Shown: positions 47,426 to 57,950, numbered from the stretch's first letter. The stretch is 64,000 bases of DNA from Stenotrophomonas nematodicola (GCF_009467805.1 NZ_WIAY01000004.1:1-64000), one strand, 5' to 3'. Numbers and translations are program-made. The notes: a model not told the origin generated them from the letters alone.

Positions 47426-47501
47426 CCGGCCGGGTGTGCCGTTGAACCGTGCAAGACGCCGTCAGACCGCCATTACCGATTCCCTGGGGAGGGAGCTTCC
47501 A

Positions 47502-50500
47502 ATGAAGACGTACAAGGCCGTACCCCGCAAAGCGATGCTCACGTCCGCGCTGCTCGCGGCCCTGGCCGGCCCGGCCTGGGCGCAGGACCCGCCCGACCGC
47601 CAGCGCGCCGCCGCCGATGATGTGGATCCGACCACGCTGGACACCGTGCAGGTCACCGGCATCCGCGGCAGCCTCACCTCGTCGATGAATCTCAAACGTG
47701 ACAGCCAGGGCGTGGTCGATGGCATCGTCGCAGAGGACATCGGCAAATTCCCCGACACCAACCTGGCCGAATCGCTGCAGCGCATCAGCGGTGTGTCGAT
47801 CGACCGCACTTCCAGCGGCGAGGGCTCCAAGGTGACCGTGCGCGGCATCGGGCCGGACTTCAATCTGGTGCTGCTCAACGGCCGCCAGATGCCGTCCTCC
47901 AACCTCGGCAACGGCGGCGGTGGTCTGTCCGGTTCGCGGTCGTTCGATTTCGCCAACATCGCCTCCGAGTCGATTTCGGCGGTGGAGGTCTACAAGACCA
48001 CCCGCGCCGACAACCCGACCGGCGGCATCGGTGCCACCATCAACATCAAAACGATGCGCCCGCTCGAATCCGAGCCGGTGATCAGCCTGGGCCTGAAGGC
48101 CGTCAACGACAGCTCCAACGACAACCTGCCGCGCACCCTGCAGGGCGCCAACGTGACTGGCGAGCTGTCAGGCATCTTCAGCCAGACATACGCCGACGGG
48201 CGTTTCGGCGTGGCGCTGAGCGCCAGCCACCAGGAGCGCGATTCAGGCTTCAACCAGGCCACCGTGGCCGAGGGCTGGGCCACGTTCTACGGCAACGAGA
48301 GCACCGACTGGCGCGCATTGCCGCAGCCAGGCCAGGGCTATTCGGACCGCATCCAGAACCGGCCGGGCCCAACCGACGTGTATGCACGCCCGCAGAACAC
48401 CGCCTACAACGTCAACGGGGTGCAGCGCCAACGCACCAACGGGCAGGCCACCCTGCAGTGGAAACCGGCCGACAACATCATCACCACGCTGGACTACACC
48501 CATGTCGAGAACAAGGTGCAGCAGCAGCGCAGCGAGCTGTCGGTGTGGTTCAACTACGGGCCCGGCGACAGTACGTGGACCAATGGCCCGGTGTCGGCAC
48601 CGATCATCTACAGCGAGGACATGGTCAACTCGGACGTGTCGATGGGCGGTATGAAGCTGGCCACGAAGAACGCGATGGATTCGCTCGGCTTCAACGTTGA
48701 CTGGGCGGTCAACGACGCGCTGGACCTGTCCTTCGATGTCCACAACTCCACCGCCGAGTCCAAGCCCGACAGCCCCTACGGCTCGGCCGGCGTGCTCGGC
48801 GTGGCCGCTTTCGTGCGCGGCAAGACCACGGTGGACTACAGCGGTGATCTGCCGATCATCAACATCGCGCTGCCGCCTGGCGGCGTCCAGGCGTCCGACG
48901 CGCTGGTGACCGGCTCGGTGTTCCAGAACAGTTACAACAAGTCCAAGGTGCAGCAGTACCAGGGGCGCGGTACGTTCAGGTTCGCCGACTATTCCGCACT
49001 GGACTTCGGCGTGGGCCACACCCGGGTGGAGAACCGCTCGGCCTCGGCGATCATGCAGCGCGACAGCTGGGGTGGTCTGGGCAGCCCGGCCGACTACGAC
49101 GACAGCATCTGGTACGCCGATGACATGGCCCGGTACTTCAATGCGTTCTCCGGCCACCGCGATCCGCGCCTGACCGGACAGTTCCTGGTGTTCGACTTCG
49201 ATCGCCTCCGCGAGCGCGCCGGCCAGATCGCGGCCAACGGCGAGCCGCCCTGCCCCACCTGCTACCTGGCGCCCACCGAGTACACCGAAGACATCCGCAC
49301 CACCGAAACCTCCAGGAGCGCCTACCTGCAGTACCGCACCACCTTCGACGGGTCGATGCCGCTGCATGTGGCGGCCGGCGTACGTTACGAGCAGACCGAG
49401 GTGGAGTCGACCGCGCTGGTGCGCGTGCCGACCAGCATCAACTGGGGCTCGGCCAACGAGTTCAATCTGGGCTATGCCGCCGAAGGCACCTTCATCGGCG
49501 GCAAGGGCAAGTACGACTACGTGCTGCCCAATGTGGACCTCAAGCTGGACATGAGCGACACGTTGGCGCTGCGCGGCAGCTACAGCCGCAGCATCGGTCG
49601 CCCGGGCTGGACCCAGATCGACAGCGGCCGCCGCTTCGACAATATCGTGCGCACCCAGGGTGGCACCGGGTCGCGCGGCAATCCGGGCCTGGAACCGCTG
49701 CTGTCGGACAACTTCGACCTGTCGCTGGAGTGGTACTACGGCGAGTCCAGCTACGCCTCGCTCGGTTTCTTCCGCAAGAACATCAAGAACTTCATCAGCA
49801 ACACCATCGTGCGCGACGACAGCGCGGGGCTGCACACGCCGGTCGGCGGCACCTACTGGAACGAGGCGCTGGCCGCGGGCTGCGGGGTCACCGACATGCC
49901 CTGCATCCGCGACTACATCTTCACCCACCACAACGGCGATCCCGGCGTGACCGCCACCGGCACCAACTCGGCCGGCCAGCTCACCGGCACCATCGTCGGC
50001 CAGCCCGGCGACCCGGTCGCCGGGTTCGACATCACCCTGCCGGCCAACCAGCGCTCGGACCATCTCGATGGCTGGGAACTGAGCGTGCAGCAGGTGTTCG
50101 GGCAGACCGGCTTCGGCCTGGCCGCCAACTACACCAAGGTCAGATCCGGCCTGACCTTCAACAACCTGAGTCTGGGTGACCAGTACCCGATGATCGGCCT
50201 GAGCGACTCGGCCAACCTGGTGCTGTTCTACGAGAAGTACAACTGGCAGGTGCGTGCGGCCTACAACTGGCGCGACACGTTCCTCAACGGCATCGGTGGG
50301 CAGGGCCCGAACCCGAACTACACCGACGCGTACGGGCAGCTCGACCTCAATATCAGCTACGCGCTCAGTGACCAGCTCACCCTGAGCCTGGAAGCGATCA
50401 ACCTGACCGACGAAACCATGCGCACGTACTCGCGCCACACCAACATGCTGCGTTACGCCACCCAGACCGGCCCGCGCTACATGTTCGGGGTACGCTACAA

Positions 50501-50507
50501 GTTCTGA
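47502..50507 (+). CDS. TonB-dependent outer-membrane receptor
   Basis: A 1001-residue receptor starting at ATG 47502 behind GGGGAGG. The signal peptide is residues 1-28 (ending GPAWAQ). A TonB-box-like LDTVQVTG, the plug domain (NLAESLQRISGVSIDRTSSG … VLLNGRQMPSS) and a 22-strand barrel ending in RYMFGVRYKF follow. It belongs to the large Xanthomonas/Caulobacter TonB receptor group that imports plant sugars; the neighbours suggest a beta-glucoside. Confidence 0.94.
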   Translation: MKTYKAVPRKAMLTSALLAALAGPAWAQDPPDRQRAAADDVDPTTLDTVQVTGIRGSLTSSMNLKRDSQGVVDGIVAEDIGKFPDTNLAESLQRISGVSIDRTSSGEGSKVTVRGIGPDFNLVLLNGRQMPSSNLGNGGGGLSGSRSFDFANIASESISAVEVYKTTRADNPTGGIGATINIKTMRPLESEPVISLGLKAVNDSSNDNLPRTLQGANVTGELSGIFSQTYADGRFGVALSASHQERDSGFNQATVAEGWATFYGNESTDWRALPQPGQGYSDRIQNRPGPTDVYARPQNTAYNVNGVQRQRTNGQATLQWKPADNIITTLDYTHVENKVQQQRSELSVWFNYGPGDSTWTNGPVSAPIIYSEDMVNSDVSMGGMKLATKNAMDSLGFNVDWAVNDALDLSFDVHNSTAESKPDSPYGSAGVLGVAAFVRGKTTVDYSGDLPIINIALPPGGVQASDALVTGSVFQNSYNKSKVQQYQGRGTFRFADYSALDFGVGHTRVENRSASAIMQRDSWGGLGSPADYDDSIWYADDMARYFNAFSGHRDPRLTGQFLVFDFDRLRERAGQIAANGEPPCPTCYLAPTEYTEDIRTTETSRSAYLQYRTTFDGSMPLHVAAGVRYEQTEVESTALVRVPTSINWGSANEFNLGYAAEGTFIGGKGKYDYVLPNVDLKLDMSDTLALRGSYSRSIGRPGWTQIDSGRRFDNIVRTQGGTGSRGNPGLEPLLSDNFDLSLEWYYGESSYASLGFFRKNIKNFISNTIVRDDSAGLHTPVGGTYWNEALAAGCGVTDMPCIRDYIFTHHNGDPGVTATGTNSAGQLTGTIVGQPGDPVAGFDITLPANQRSDHLDGWELSVQQVFGQTGFGLAANYTKVRSGLTFNNLSLGDQYPMIGLSDSANLVLFYEKYNWQVRAAYNWRDTFLNGIGGQGPNPNYTDAYGQLDLNISYALSDQLTLSLEAINLTDETMRTYSRHTNMLRYATQTGPRYMFGVRYKF

Positions 50508-50526
50508 CCCCGGACCCCCGCCGCGC

Positions 50527-51543
50527 ATGCCCGTTGCCCACGGCCTGATCGAGGAACTGCACGATGTCGCGCCGGACCAGCTGCCGGCGCGGCTGGCCGG
50601 CTGGACCACGCCGAAGGTGCTGCGCGGACTGGTCGCGCACTGGCCGATGGTGGCCGCCGCACGTCAATCGGCAACGGCGGCGGTGGCCTACCTCAAGCGG
50701 TTCGACCACGGCCGGCTGGCAGTGACGGCCACCACCGCGGCACCGTCGGAAGGCGGCCGGATCTTCTACAACGCCGACATGAGCGGCTTCAATTTCCGCC
50801 GCGAACAGATTCCCCTGCGCGTGGTGCTGGACACCCTGCTCAAGTACCTGCCTGATCCCGCGCCGCCGTCGATCTACGTCGCATCGACCACGCTGGACAC
50901 CTTCCTGCCCGGCTTTGCCGCCGACAACCCGCTGGCACTGGGCGTGGACGATCCACTGGCCAGCATCTGGATCAGCAACCGCTCGCGCATCGCCGCCCAC
51001 CAGGACGTGCCCGACAACCTGGCCTGCGTGGCCGCCGGCCGCCGTCGCGTTACTCTGTTCCCGCCTGACCAGGTAGACAATCTCTACATCGGCCCGCTGG
51101 ATTTCACTCCCGCGGGCCAGGCGGTCAGCCTGGTGGATTTCGCCGCACCGGACCTGGGCCGCTTTCCGCGCTTCGCCGATGCAATGGCGCATGCCCAGGT
51201 CGCCGAACTGGCGCCGGGCGATGCGGTGTACATCCCCTCGCTGTGGTGGCACCACATGGAAGGGCTGGACGCGTTCAACGTGCTGGTCAACAGCTGGTGG
51301 CGGCCCGTACCGGCGTGGACGGATGCGCCGATGAACGCGCTGATGCTGGCGCTGCTGGCGGTGCGCCCACTGCCACCGGCGCAGCGCGCGCACTGGCGCG
51401 CCCTGTTTGACCACTACGTGTTCGATGCCGATGAAGCGACGACCGCCCACATCCCGGCGGCGGTACGCGGTGTGCTCGGCGAGCTCGATCCGGCCACCGC
51501 CGAGGCGGTGCGCAACGTGCTGCGTCGTCGTCTGGAGCGCTAG
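50527..51543 (+). CDS. cupin-like (JmjC-type) protein linked to TonB receptor
   Basis: A 338-residue protein of the cupin_8/JmjC family. The iron-binding HxD is AAHQD (His158, Asp160) and the distal His is in LWWHHMEG (242/243). Such proteins often lie beside TonB receptors of carbohydrate loci in Xanthomonads and are thought to be Fe(II)/2-oxoglutarate oxygenases; their target is not known. It starts 19 bases after the receptor stop, so it is cotranscribed. Confidence 0.85.
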   Translation: MPVAHGLIEELHDVAPDQLPARLAGWTTPKVLRGLVAHWPMVAAARQSATAAVAYLKRFDHGRLAVTATTAAPSEGGRIFYNADMSGFNFRREQIPLRVVLDTLLKYLPDPAPPSIYVASTTLDTFLPGFAADNPLALGVDDPLASIWISNRSRIAAHQDVPDNLACVAAGRRRVTLFPPDQVDNLYIGPLDFTPAGQAVSLVDFAAPDLGRFPRFADAMAHAQVAELAPGDAVYIPSLWWHHMEGLDAFNVLVNSWWRPVPAWTDAPMNALMLALLAVRPLPPAQRAHWRALFDHYVFDADEATTAHIPAAVRGVLGELDPATAEAVRNVLRRRLER

Positions 51544-51736
51544 CTGCGCCTCAGGCGTTGCCCGCCACCTGCGTCAGGTCCAGCACCGCTTCACCCACAT
51601 CGGCGGGGAATCCGTGATAATCCGCGCCGTGATCTGTTTGCCGCCCGGGGGCAGAGCTGCGCTCCTGACCGCTTCATCGTTGCCGTTCCTTCCGTAATCC
51701 GGGTAGGTGCAGCACCTGCCGGTTTCCATGTAACGA

Positions 51737-53314
51737 ATGCGCCCGCTGTCCACCCGCCTGAACCTCGGCAAGCTGATCCTCGCCCTGGCCCTGCTCAGTG
51801 CGCTGATCGCGCTGGCCAATACCCTGCATGCCAGCTACCGCGTGCAGCGCGACCAGCTGATCGGCAATACCCTGGAGGCCAACCGGGTATATGCCAGCAA
51901 GCTGGCGGAAACCACCCAGAACTTCATCCAGTCCGCGCAGCAGCAGTTGGCCTACAGCGCCACCACGCTGGGCCAGCAACCGCACGACCGCAGCGCACTG
52001 GAAGCCGAAGCCGCACGGTTGCAGCTGCAGACCAATTCCTTCAACTCGGTGCTGATCGTCGACGCTGCCGGCACCGTGCTGGCCACCTCGCCGCAGAGCC
52101 TGGCGCTGCAGGGCGTGCTGCTGCGCAGTCCGGGCAACAAGGAAGCACTGGCGCGGCGCGAGCCCTTCATCAGTGATCCCTACCAGTCCGCCACCGGACG
52201 CCTGCTGGTCGCCATTTCCCACCCCATCTTCAACGCGCAGGGACACTACCAGGGCTACGTCAGCGGCACCATCTACCTGCGCCAGCGCAGCATCCTGCAG
52301 ACTCTGCTGGGCAAGCACTACTACCGCGACGGCTCCTACCTGTATGTGGTCGATCGCAATGGCCGCATCCTGTACCACGTCGAACCCGGCCGGGTCGGCC
52401 AGTTCGCGCTGGAGAACCCGGTGGTGCACGCGGTAAGCAAGGGCCACTCGGGCGCGCAGCAGGTGCGCAACAGCCACGGTGTGGCGATGCTGGCCGGTTA
52501 CGCGCCGGTCCCGGTCGTGGGCTGGGGGGTGGTGGCGCAGCGGCCTGCCGAGGCCACCCTGGCACCGCTGTCGCGCCTGATGACCTCGGTGATCTGGAAT
52601 GCGATCCCGCTGGGCGTGCTCTCACTGCTGATCACCTGGTGGTTCGCGCGGCGCATTTCGCTGCCGCTGTGGCAGCTCGCGCGCAACGTGCAGAACCGCG
52701 ACACCGGCATCGCCATCCGCCACGTTACCGGCATCCGCGCCTGGTATTACGAGGTCGCGCAGCTCAAGGCCGCGCTGCTCTCCAGTTTCAACCTGCTGCA
52801 GGACCGCATCGGCAAGCTCAGCCGCGCCAGCATGACCGACCCGCTCACCGGCCTGCAGAACCGCCGTGGGCTGCAGCAGGGGCTGGAGGACTGGCAGCTG
52901 CGCGGGCAGTCGTTCGCGATCATCGCGATGGACATCGACCGCTTCAAGACGATCAACGACCGGTTCGGGCACGCGGCAGGCGATGCGGTGATCCTGCGCA
53001 TCGCCCAGCTCATGCGCACCGATTCGCGCGAGACCGACCTGCTGTGCCGCAACGGCGGCGAGGAGTTCCTGATCCTGCTGCCGGGCATCGACACCACTGC
53101 CGCCGCGCAGTTCGCCGAGCGCCTGCGTCGGCGGATTGCCGCCGAGGTGTTCGAGCACGTCGGCTCGGTGACCGTCTCGCTCGGGGTGGCCCATTACCCG
53201 ACCTTCCACGAAGACCCGCTGCAGGCCCTGCGTCTGGCCGACAAGGCGCTGTACATGGCCAAGGAACAGGGCCGCGACCGTACCGTGGTGCACCCCGACG
53301 GCCGGGGTGCCTGA
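51737..53314 (+). CDS. membrane diguanylate cyclase with dCache sensor
   Basis: A 525-residue protein: membrane helix at about 12-30, periplasmic dCache-like domain (about 35-275), second helix (about 283-303), a HAMP-like linker, then a GGDEF domain. The active site is GGEEF at 440-444, and RETD five residues before it fits the inhibitory I-site RxxD. It should make cyclic di-GMP in response to an external ligand. Confidence 0.93.
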   Translation: MRPLSTRLNLGKLILALALLSALIALANTLHASYRVQRDQLIGNTLEANRVYASKLAETTQNFIQSAQQQLAYSATTLGQQPHDRSALEAEAARLQLQTNSFNSVLIVDAAGTVLATSPQSLALQGVLLRSPGNKEALARREPFISDPYQSATGRLLVAISHPIFNAQGHYQGYVSGTIYLRQRSILQTLLGKHYYRDGSYLYVVDRNGRILYHVEPGRVGQFALENPVVHAVSKGHSGAQQVRNSHGVAMLAGYAPVPVVGWGVVAQRPAEATLAPLSRLMTSVIWNAIPLGVLSLLITWWFARRISLPLWQLARNVQNRDTGIAIRHVTGIRAWYYEVAQLKAALLSSFNLLQDRIGKLSRASMTDPLTGLQNRRGLQQGLEDWQLRGQSFAIIAMDIDRFKTINDRFGHAAGDAVILRIAQLMRTDSRETDLLCRNGGEEFLILLPGIDTTAAAQFAERLRRRIAAEVFEHVGSVTVSLGVAHYPTFHEDPLQALRLADKALYMAKEQGRDRTVVHPDGRGA

Positions 53315-53329
53315 GGCTCCGCGGCGGCC

Positions 53330-54223
53330 TCAGCCGCCGCCCAGCGGCGTACGCAGCACCGGTCCGCGCTGGCCGGCCTGGTACAGGCTGCCATCGGCAG
53401 GCAACGCATCCGGGGCGTCGGCGGCCAGCAGCAGCGTGGCCGGATCGGTCCACGTGGGGCGGTGGCGCGGCCCCGGCAGGTAGGGATACCAGCGTGCGAA
53501 CTGCTCGCCTTCGCCCTTGACGTCGTAACGCACGCCCACCCGCACCAGCCAGTACGGCGCATCCCGGGATTCGCCCTCGGTAGGCACCCGGAACGACCAG
53601 GTGCGCGCGGCCACCAGCGCATTGCGCGAGAACTGCTTGCGGTAGGCGGCGAGGCGACGCGGCGAGGCTCGTACGCGCATGTTCACCTGCTCCACGATCG
53701 CGTCCTGGACGCGGCCGTCGCGCCCCACCCGCATCAGCACATACGCATCGCCATTGACGCCAAACATGCCGGCGCCGCCGGGATACAGCGGCGGAGCGGC
53801 GTTCTGCCACGTCAGCCGGGTCGGGTCGTTGGGGTCGTAGTTCTGGAAACTGGCGCTGCGCAGGGCAATCTGCAGGTTGCCGTCATCCAGCGGCGTGCCG
53901 ACCACCCGCAGGATCAGCGGTATCCGGATCGCACGGGGCTGGCCCTCCTGCAGATAGGGATCAAACCGCCAGCCGGCGACCGCACGGCGGACGAACCCGG
54001 CCACTACCGGCGGCACCTGGCGCTCATCGCCCAGGTGCAGTGCTTCCACCGCGCCGCTGGCGCTGACATCCAACGCGCCGCGCAGCAGCATGCTGACTTC
54101 CAGCTGTTCGCCCGCGGGTGGCGTCGACGGCGCGGCGGGTGCGGTACCCGTGCACAGCCCTCCCACCAGCAGTACCAGCCACAGCAGGCGCGGGCAGCGC
54201 CCTCCACGATGCGGATTCCACAT
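53330..54223 (-). CDS. exported TonB-C-like protein
   Basis: A 297-residue protein starting at ATG 54223 behind GGGAG. A signal peptide or anchor (RLLWLVLLVGGLCTGTAPAAPS) is followed by two domains, the second of which (GDAYVLMRVGRDGRVQDAIVEQVNMRV … ALVAARTWSFRVPTEGE) resembles the energy-transducer C-terminal fold. It lacks the Pro-rich linker of real TonB. It may have a role in the outer membrane, but none is known. A decayed copy lies just upstream. Confidence 0.7.
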   Translation of the reverse strand: MWNPHRGGRCPRLLWLVLLVGGLCTGTAPAAPSTPPAGEQLEVSMLLRGALDVSASGAVEALHLGDERQVPPVVAGFVRRAVAGWRFDPYLQEGQPRAIRIPLILRVVGTPLDDGNLQIALRSASFQNYDPNDPTRLTWQNAAPPLYPGGAGMFGVNGDAYVLMRVGRDGRVQDAIVEQVNMRVRASPRRLAAYRKQFSRNALVAARTWSFRVPTEGESRDAPYWLVRVGVRYDVKGEGEQFARWYPYLPGPRHRPTWTDPATLLLAADAPDALPADGSLYQAGQRGPVLRTPLGGG

Positions 54224-54309
54224 GCGCGCGACTCCCTGTCCCAGACATGGGCCGAAGCCTACCGCACCGCACACGGATGCGCACTGCGGCCCAGCCGATG
54301 CGCGCGACA

Positions 54310-54598
54310 GCAATCTGCCCCTGCACACCGCCATCCAGGCCGCGTGGCCGGCAGCGCCGCCTTGGCGAACGTCTCGCGCACCTCGCGCATCTCCCGTTCG
54401 CCCCCGACCAGCCGCAGATTGACCTGCTCGACCATCGCCTCGCGCACCGTGCCATCCGGCTCAAGCAGCGGGGCGGAGGCAGCGCACCCTGCCCAGCACG
54501 GTCGGTGAGACCTTCTTCTCATCGTCGATCCGCAATCCGGCGATACGCCCATCGGCAGCGACATCGACCTCACCGTTGATGCGCATGCCCAGTTCCAC
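54310..54598 (-). pseudogene. decayed paralogue of the TonB-C-like protein
   Basis: Two fragments in different frames match the downstream gene. The first, from 54598, reads VELGMRINGEVDVAADGRIA and lines up with LEVSMLLRGALDVSASGAVE. The second, around 54310-54475, reads DGTVREAMVEQVNLRLVGGE and lines up with DGRVQDAIVEQVNMRV. The part between is deleted and a frameshift joins them, so it is a broken tandem copy. The rest of the interval (54224-54687) has no other gene. Confidence 0.65.
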
Positions 54599-54687
54599 CG
54601 GCGCGCTTCACTTGGCCGGGACAGCGCACCACGCGGAGGCGGGATAAGAGCCCTGCAACCCGTGCCGGCGTCTGGTGACACCGCCGC

Positions 54688-56400
54688 TCACGCCAGCCGC
54701 AATGCGGCCGCGTAAGGCGGTGTATCCGGATAGTCGTTCTGCGCGAAGCGCTGCTGCAGGCCCTGCCACCACGCCGGATCGAACAGGTGCGCATGGTGTT
54801 CGCGCACCGCCGCGAGCTCCGGGGCGGCCAGGCCCATGAACATCCAGAAGCGCTCGGGGAACACATCGTTGGGTGCGATGTGGAACCACGGTTCGTCCGC
54901 CATCGCCTCCTCGGCGTTGCGCGGCGCCGGCCAGTGGCGGAAGTGGCAGTCGCTGACCAGGCAGACCTCGTCGTAGTCGTAGAACACCGCGCGGCCATGC
55001 CGGGAAACGCCGAAGTTCTTCGGCAGCATGTCGCCGGGGAAGATGTTGTTGCGGGCCATGTCGGTGATGGCCTGCGCGTAGTCCAGTGCGGCGGCGCGAC
55101 GCGCGTCGGCCGGCTGCTCGCGCAGGTACAGATTGAGCGGGCGGAAGCGCCGTTGTACGTAGCACAGCGCAATCACCAGCGCATCGCCGTCCTCGTGCAC
55201 GCTGCCTGCGCACTGGGTGAGCAGTTCCTCGCGCAATGCCGGCGAGAACCGCGCGCGCGGGAAGCGCAGATGGCGGTAGGGTTGTGCGTCGAGCAGGCGC
55301 CCCACCCGGTCCAAGTTGAATACCAGCGCGTACTTCTCTTCAACCTGGTGCCGGGTAAGTGTTTTGGGCCAGGCAAAGCGGTCGCGGATCAGCTTGAACA
55401 CCAGCGGATAGCTGGGCAGGGTGAACACCGACATGACCATGCCGGGGGTGCCATCGGCATGTACCAGGTACTCCTCCGGGTGCTCCTGGAAGTGCCGCTG
55501 GAAGGTCCGGTAACGCTCGGTCTTGCCCTGCTTGGCGCGGCCAAGCACGGTGTAGATCTCGTCGATGGGTTTGGCCGGCAGCAGGCTGCGCAGGAACACC
55601 ACCGCATCGCCGACCGTGGCGAGATCGGCCTGGAAGTAGCTGCGCGAGACCCCGAACAGGTGGGCCACATCGCGCCGACGGGTAAGCACCGCTTCGGCAC
55701 GCAGCCCCTGCCCGTCGTTGACCAGTGCGATCACGCAGGGCGAAAAGCGGTGCTCGCCGAACACACGGCCGACCAGATACGCGCGGCGCTCGCGGTAGAA
55801 CACGGTGTCGAGCAGCTCGATGCTGCGCACCGGATAGTCACCCCAGTGGGCCAGGTCATCCTGCAGGCGCACCGCGATGGCCGCTGCACAGCGCAGCTGG
55901 TGCGCATAGGGCACCTGGAAGGGGTAGTCGCCGAGCACCCGCAGGATCGCCTCGGCCGGACGCGTGGGCGACAGCGTGTAGCTGTGGCGCGCGACCGGAT
56001 GGGTAATCGCGTCGGACGGCTCCACATCCATCGCCATGAACTCGATCGCCGCGTCCACGCCTTCGGTCGCGAACAGGCGCCGGGCCAGGGTGTTGTAGAA
56101 GGTCTTGTACAGCTCGGCGTCGATCAGCCCATCCACCAGCAGCGCATAGGCCTGCCGCACCTCCAGCCACACGGCCCGGGTCCCGACAGCCTCTCCGGCG
56201 GCACGTCGCAGTGCAGCCATCGTCTCGGCGATGCAGATGTCGTACAGGCCGATGCGTTCAACAGCGTCCTGGCGTGCGCCGGTCCAGTCGCGCTGCTCGA
56301 AGCGGCTGCGCGCGCGCCGGGTGATCGTCGCAAAGCGCGCGTGATAGGCCTCGAAGCCGTCGCGGATGAGGACAGCCAAGGCCGATGCCGGCACGTTCAT
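54688..56400 (-). CDS. aceK: isocitrate dehydrogenase kinase/phosphatase
   Basis: A 570-residue enzyme from ATG 56400, the family length. It phosphorylates and dephosphorylates isocitrate dehydrogenase to direct carbon into the glyoxylate shunt. The C-terminal AceK kinase domain shows [20 protein letters not shown] and the catalytic [19 protein letters not shown] with FYDYDEVC. The icd gene lies about 3 kb upstream, but it encodes the monomeric type, which is not the classical AceK substrate. Confidence 0.93.
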   Translation of the reverse strand: MNVPASALAVLIRDGFEAYHARFATITRRARSRFEQRDWTGARQDAVERIGLYDICIAETMAALRRAAGEAVGTRAVWLEVRQAYALLVDGLIDAELYKTFYNTLARRLFATEGVDAAIEFMAMDVEPSDAITHPVARHSYTLSPTRPAEAILRVLGDYPFQVPYAHQLRCAAAIAVRLQDDLAHWGDYPVRSIELLDTVFYRERRAYLVGRVFGEHRFSPCVIALVNDGQGLRAEAVLTRRRDVAHLFGVSRSYFQADLATVGDAVVFLRSLLPAKPIDEIYTVLGRAKQGKTERYRTFQRHFQEHPEEYLVHADGTPGMVMSVFTLPSYPLVFKLIRDRFAWPKTLTRHQVEEKYALVFNLDRVGRLLDAQPYRHLRFPRARFSPALREELLTQCAGSVHEDGDALVIALCYVQRRFRPLNLYLREQPADARRAAALDYAQAITDMARNNIFPGDMLPKNFGVSRHGRAVFYDYDEVCLVSDCHFRHWPAPRNAEEAMADEPWFHIAPNDVFPERFWMFMGLAAPELAAVREHHAHLFDPAWWQGLQQRFAQNDYPDTPPYAAALRLA

Positions 56401-56540
56401 CGCGACGCGGCAGGGCAAGGACGGACAGCGTTGCGCATGCAGGCACACCCCGGTGGTCTGCCGTCTACCTTACGGCAGGCCTGCGCGGAATGCATGGTGG
56501 GCGGCGAAGAAGCACGACACGCGGCGGGTGCGACGCGAAG

Positions 56541-56575
56541 CGCCGCCGGCCGCTGTACTGCCCCGGCCGGCGGCG
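56541..56575. terminator. hairpin between the roadblock gene and aceK
   Basis: CGCCGCCGGCCG (56541-56552) pairs perfectly with CGGCCGGCGGCG (56564-56575) around an 11-base loop just after the roadblock stop. There is no T run; it is similar in composition to GTAG-type repeats but lacks GTAG. Confidence 0.5.
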
Positions 56576-56583
56576 GAGGGAAC

Positions 56584-56943
56584 TCAGAGCGCGAGCTGGC
56601 TTTCCACGTCCTGTACCTTGCGCCGGGCCAGAGCCAGGTTGGATTTGCCGCGGTCGAGCACCAGGTAGATGAACAACCCCTGCTGCTTCGCGACCGGGCG
56701 CAGGATGTGATACGCGCGGCCCAGCGAGATCAGGATGTCCTCGATCGTGTCGTTGAGGTTGAGCGAGGCGGCGGTCTTCATCTTGGCGCGGATCACCTCG
56801 GTATTGCCGGCCGCTGCCACCTCCATGTCCACACCGGTGCCGGCCTCGCCCAGCAGCATGCCGCTTTCGTAGTCCACCAGTGCCACCGCCTGCGCGCCAT
56901 CAAAGGTCATCAGCGCGCTCAAGGTCTGATCGAGTCCTGCCAT
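56584..56943 (-). CDS. roadblock/LC7-domain protein, small
   Basis: A 119-residue single roadblock/LC7-like domain from ATG 56943 (MAGLDQTLSALMTFDGAQAVALVDYESGM). Domains of this type act on small Ras-like GTPases, as MglB does on MglA. The gene overlaps the other roadblock gene by 25 bases. In the family they form homo- or heterodimers; two different ones in one operon suggest a heterodimer. Confidence 0.75.
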   Translation of the reverse strand: MAGLDQTLSALMTFDGAQAVALVDYESGMLLGEAGTGVDMEVAAAGNTEVIRAKMKTAASLNLNDTIEDILISLGRAYHILRPVAKQQGLFIYLVLDRGKSNLALARRKVQDVESQLAL

Positions 56944-57407
56944 GTTGCACCCCGTTGGTTGTCGAGCCCCATGTGCCCCTGCGGATCGGCTCGTGATCCG
57001 CTGAGTTCGGCCACGATGTTGCGGCCACATTCCTTGGCGCGCCAAAGCACCTTGCCGACCACGCAGCGCTGGTCGCAGGCGGTCATCAGCAACAGGGGCG
57101 CCGGTTGGCTGGGCAGCGCCAGCATCAACACCTTGCCGCCCCCCGCTTCAAGCATCAGCACTTCCAGTTCCCCCAGCGCCAGCTCGCGGCCCACCGCACC
57201 GGCCAGCGCCAGCATCGCGCTGGTCATGGCGGCCAGCCGTTCGCCGTTGCCGTGGGTGCCGGCGCCCGGAACCACGGCGAAGCCATCCACGCTGGCCAGC
57301 ACCACACTGCGTACGCCGTCGATATCGTTGCAGAAGGCCTGCAGGTGGCAGCCGAGCGCCTCGCGCTGGCGTGCATCCACGGGGTGGACGTCGCGACCGT
57401 CAGGCAT
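56919..57407 (-). CDS. roadblock/LC7-domain protein, larger
   Basis: A 162-residue protein with a roadblock/LC7 domain at about 20-120 (DIDGVRSVVLASVDGFAVVPGAG). It overlaps the GTPase gene by eight bases and the smaller roadblock gene by 25. It probably acts as GTPase regulator, in the MglB role, for the GTPase encoded just before it. Confidence 0.75.
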   Translation of the reverse strand: MPDGRDVHPVDARQREALGCHLQAFCNDIDGVRSVVLASVDGFAVVPGAGTHGNGERLAAMTSAMLALAGAVGRELALGELEVLMLEAGGGKVLMLALPSQPAPLLLMTACDQRCVVGKVLWRAKECGRNIVAELSGSRADPQGHMGLDNQRGATWQDSIRP

Positions 57408-57948
57408 GCGCGGCCACCAGTTCGCAGGCTTCCATTTCGCTCATCAGCACATCCATCAGGCGCAGGCCGTCCTCGCGGTCGCGCGCGTCCACCGGCACCA
57501 CCGGCAGGAGGCGTCCGCCGCGGCCGGCCTGCAGCGCGCAGGTGTCCAGCTCCCACGCCGGGGCCAGATCCAGGCGGGTCAGCCCGACCACTGCCGGGAC
57601 CTGCGCGGCATGCTGCTGCAGCACGTCAAGATAGGCGCCCAGTGCGGTGGCGGCCGCCGGGTCGGTGGCGTCGAGCAGCAGCACCACGCCGCTGGCACCC
57701 TGCAGCAGGATCGGCCACAGGAAGTCGAACCGCTGCTGCCCCGGCGTACCGTACAGACGCAGGCGATCGCCGTTGGGCAGGTCGATGTCCGCATAGTCCA
57801 TCGCGACCGTGGTGGACGCTTTGTCGGCACCGGCGCGGTCGCTGTTGTGCACGTCGGTGTCCACCACCGCGCCGGCGGCGATGGCGCGCACCAGAGTGGA
57901 CTTGCCGCTGCCCATCGCCCCGAGCACCACGATCTTGTGTTCGCGCAC
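57400..57948 (-). CDS. Ras-like small GTPase (MglA/CvnD type)
   Basis: A 182-residue GTPase starting with GTG at 57948. G1 is GAMGSGKST (10-18), the switch region follows with TTVAMDYAD, G3 is YGTPGQQRF and G4 is TRLD. The G3 GTPGQ form is that of the bacterial MglA/conservon GTPases. In Myxococcus MglA sets polarity; Streptomyces has similar GTPase-roadblock sets (conservons). The role here is unknown. Confidence 0.85.
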   Translation of the reverse strand: MREHKIVVLGAMGSGKSTLVRAIAAGAVVDTDVHNSDRAGADKASTTVAMDYADIDLPNGDRLRLYGTPGQQRFDFLWPILLQGASGVVLLLDATDPAAATALGAYLDVLQQHAAQVPAVVGLTRLDLAPAWELDTCALQAGRGGRLLPVVPVDARDREDGLRLMDVLMSEMEACELVAAHA

Positions 57949-57950
57949 CG

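Noticed and set aside
51550..51673. Leftward frame ending DVGEAVLDLTQVAGNA between the cupin and cyclase genes.
   Set aside because: Only about 40 codons, with no start codon or ribosome site and bounded by a stop upstream; may be a gene remnant but cannot be supported.
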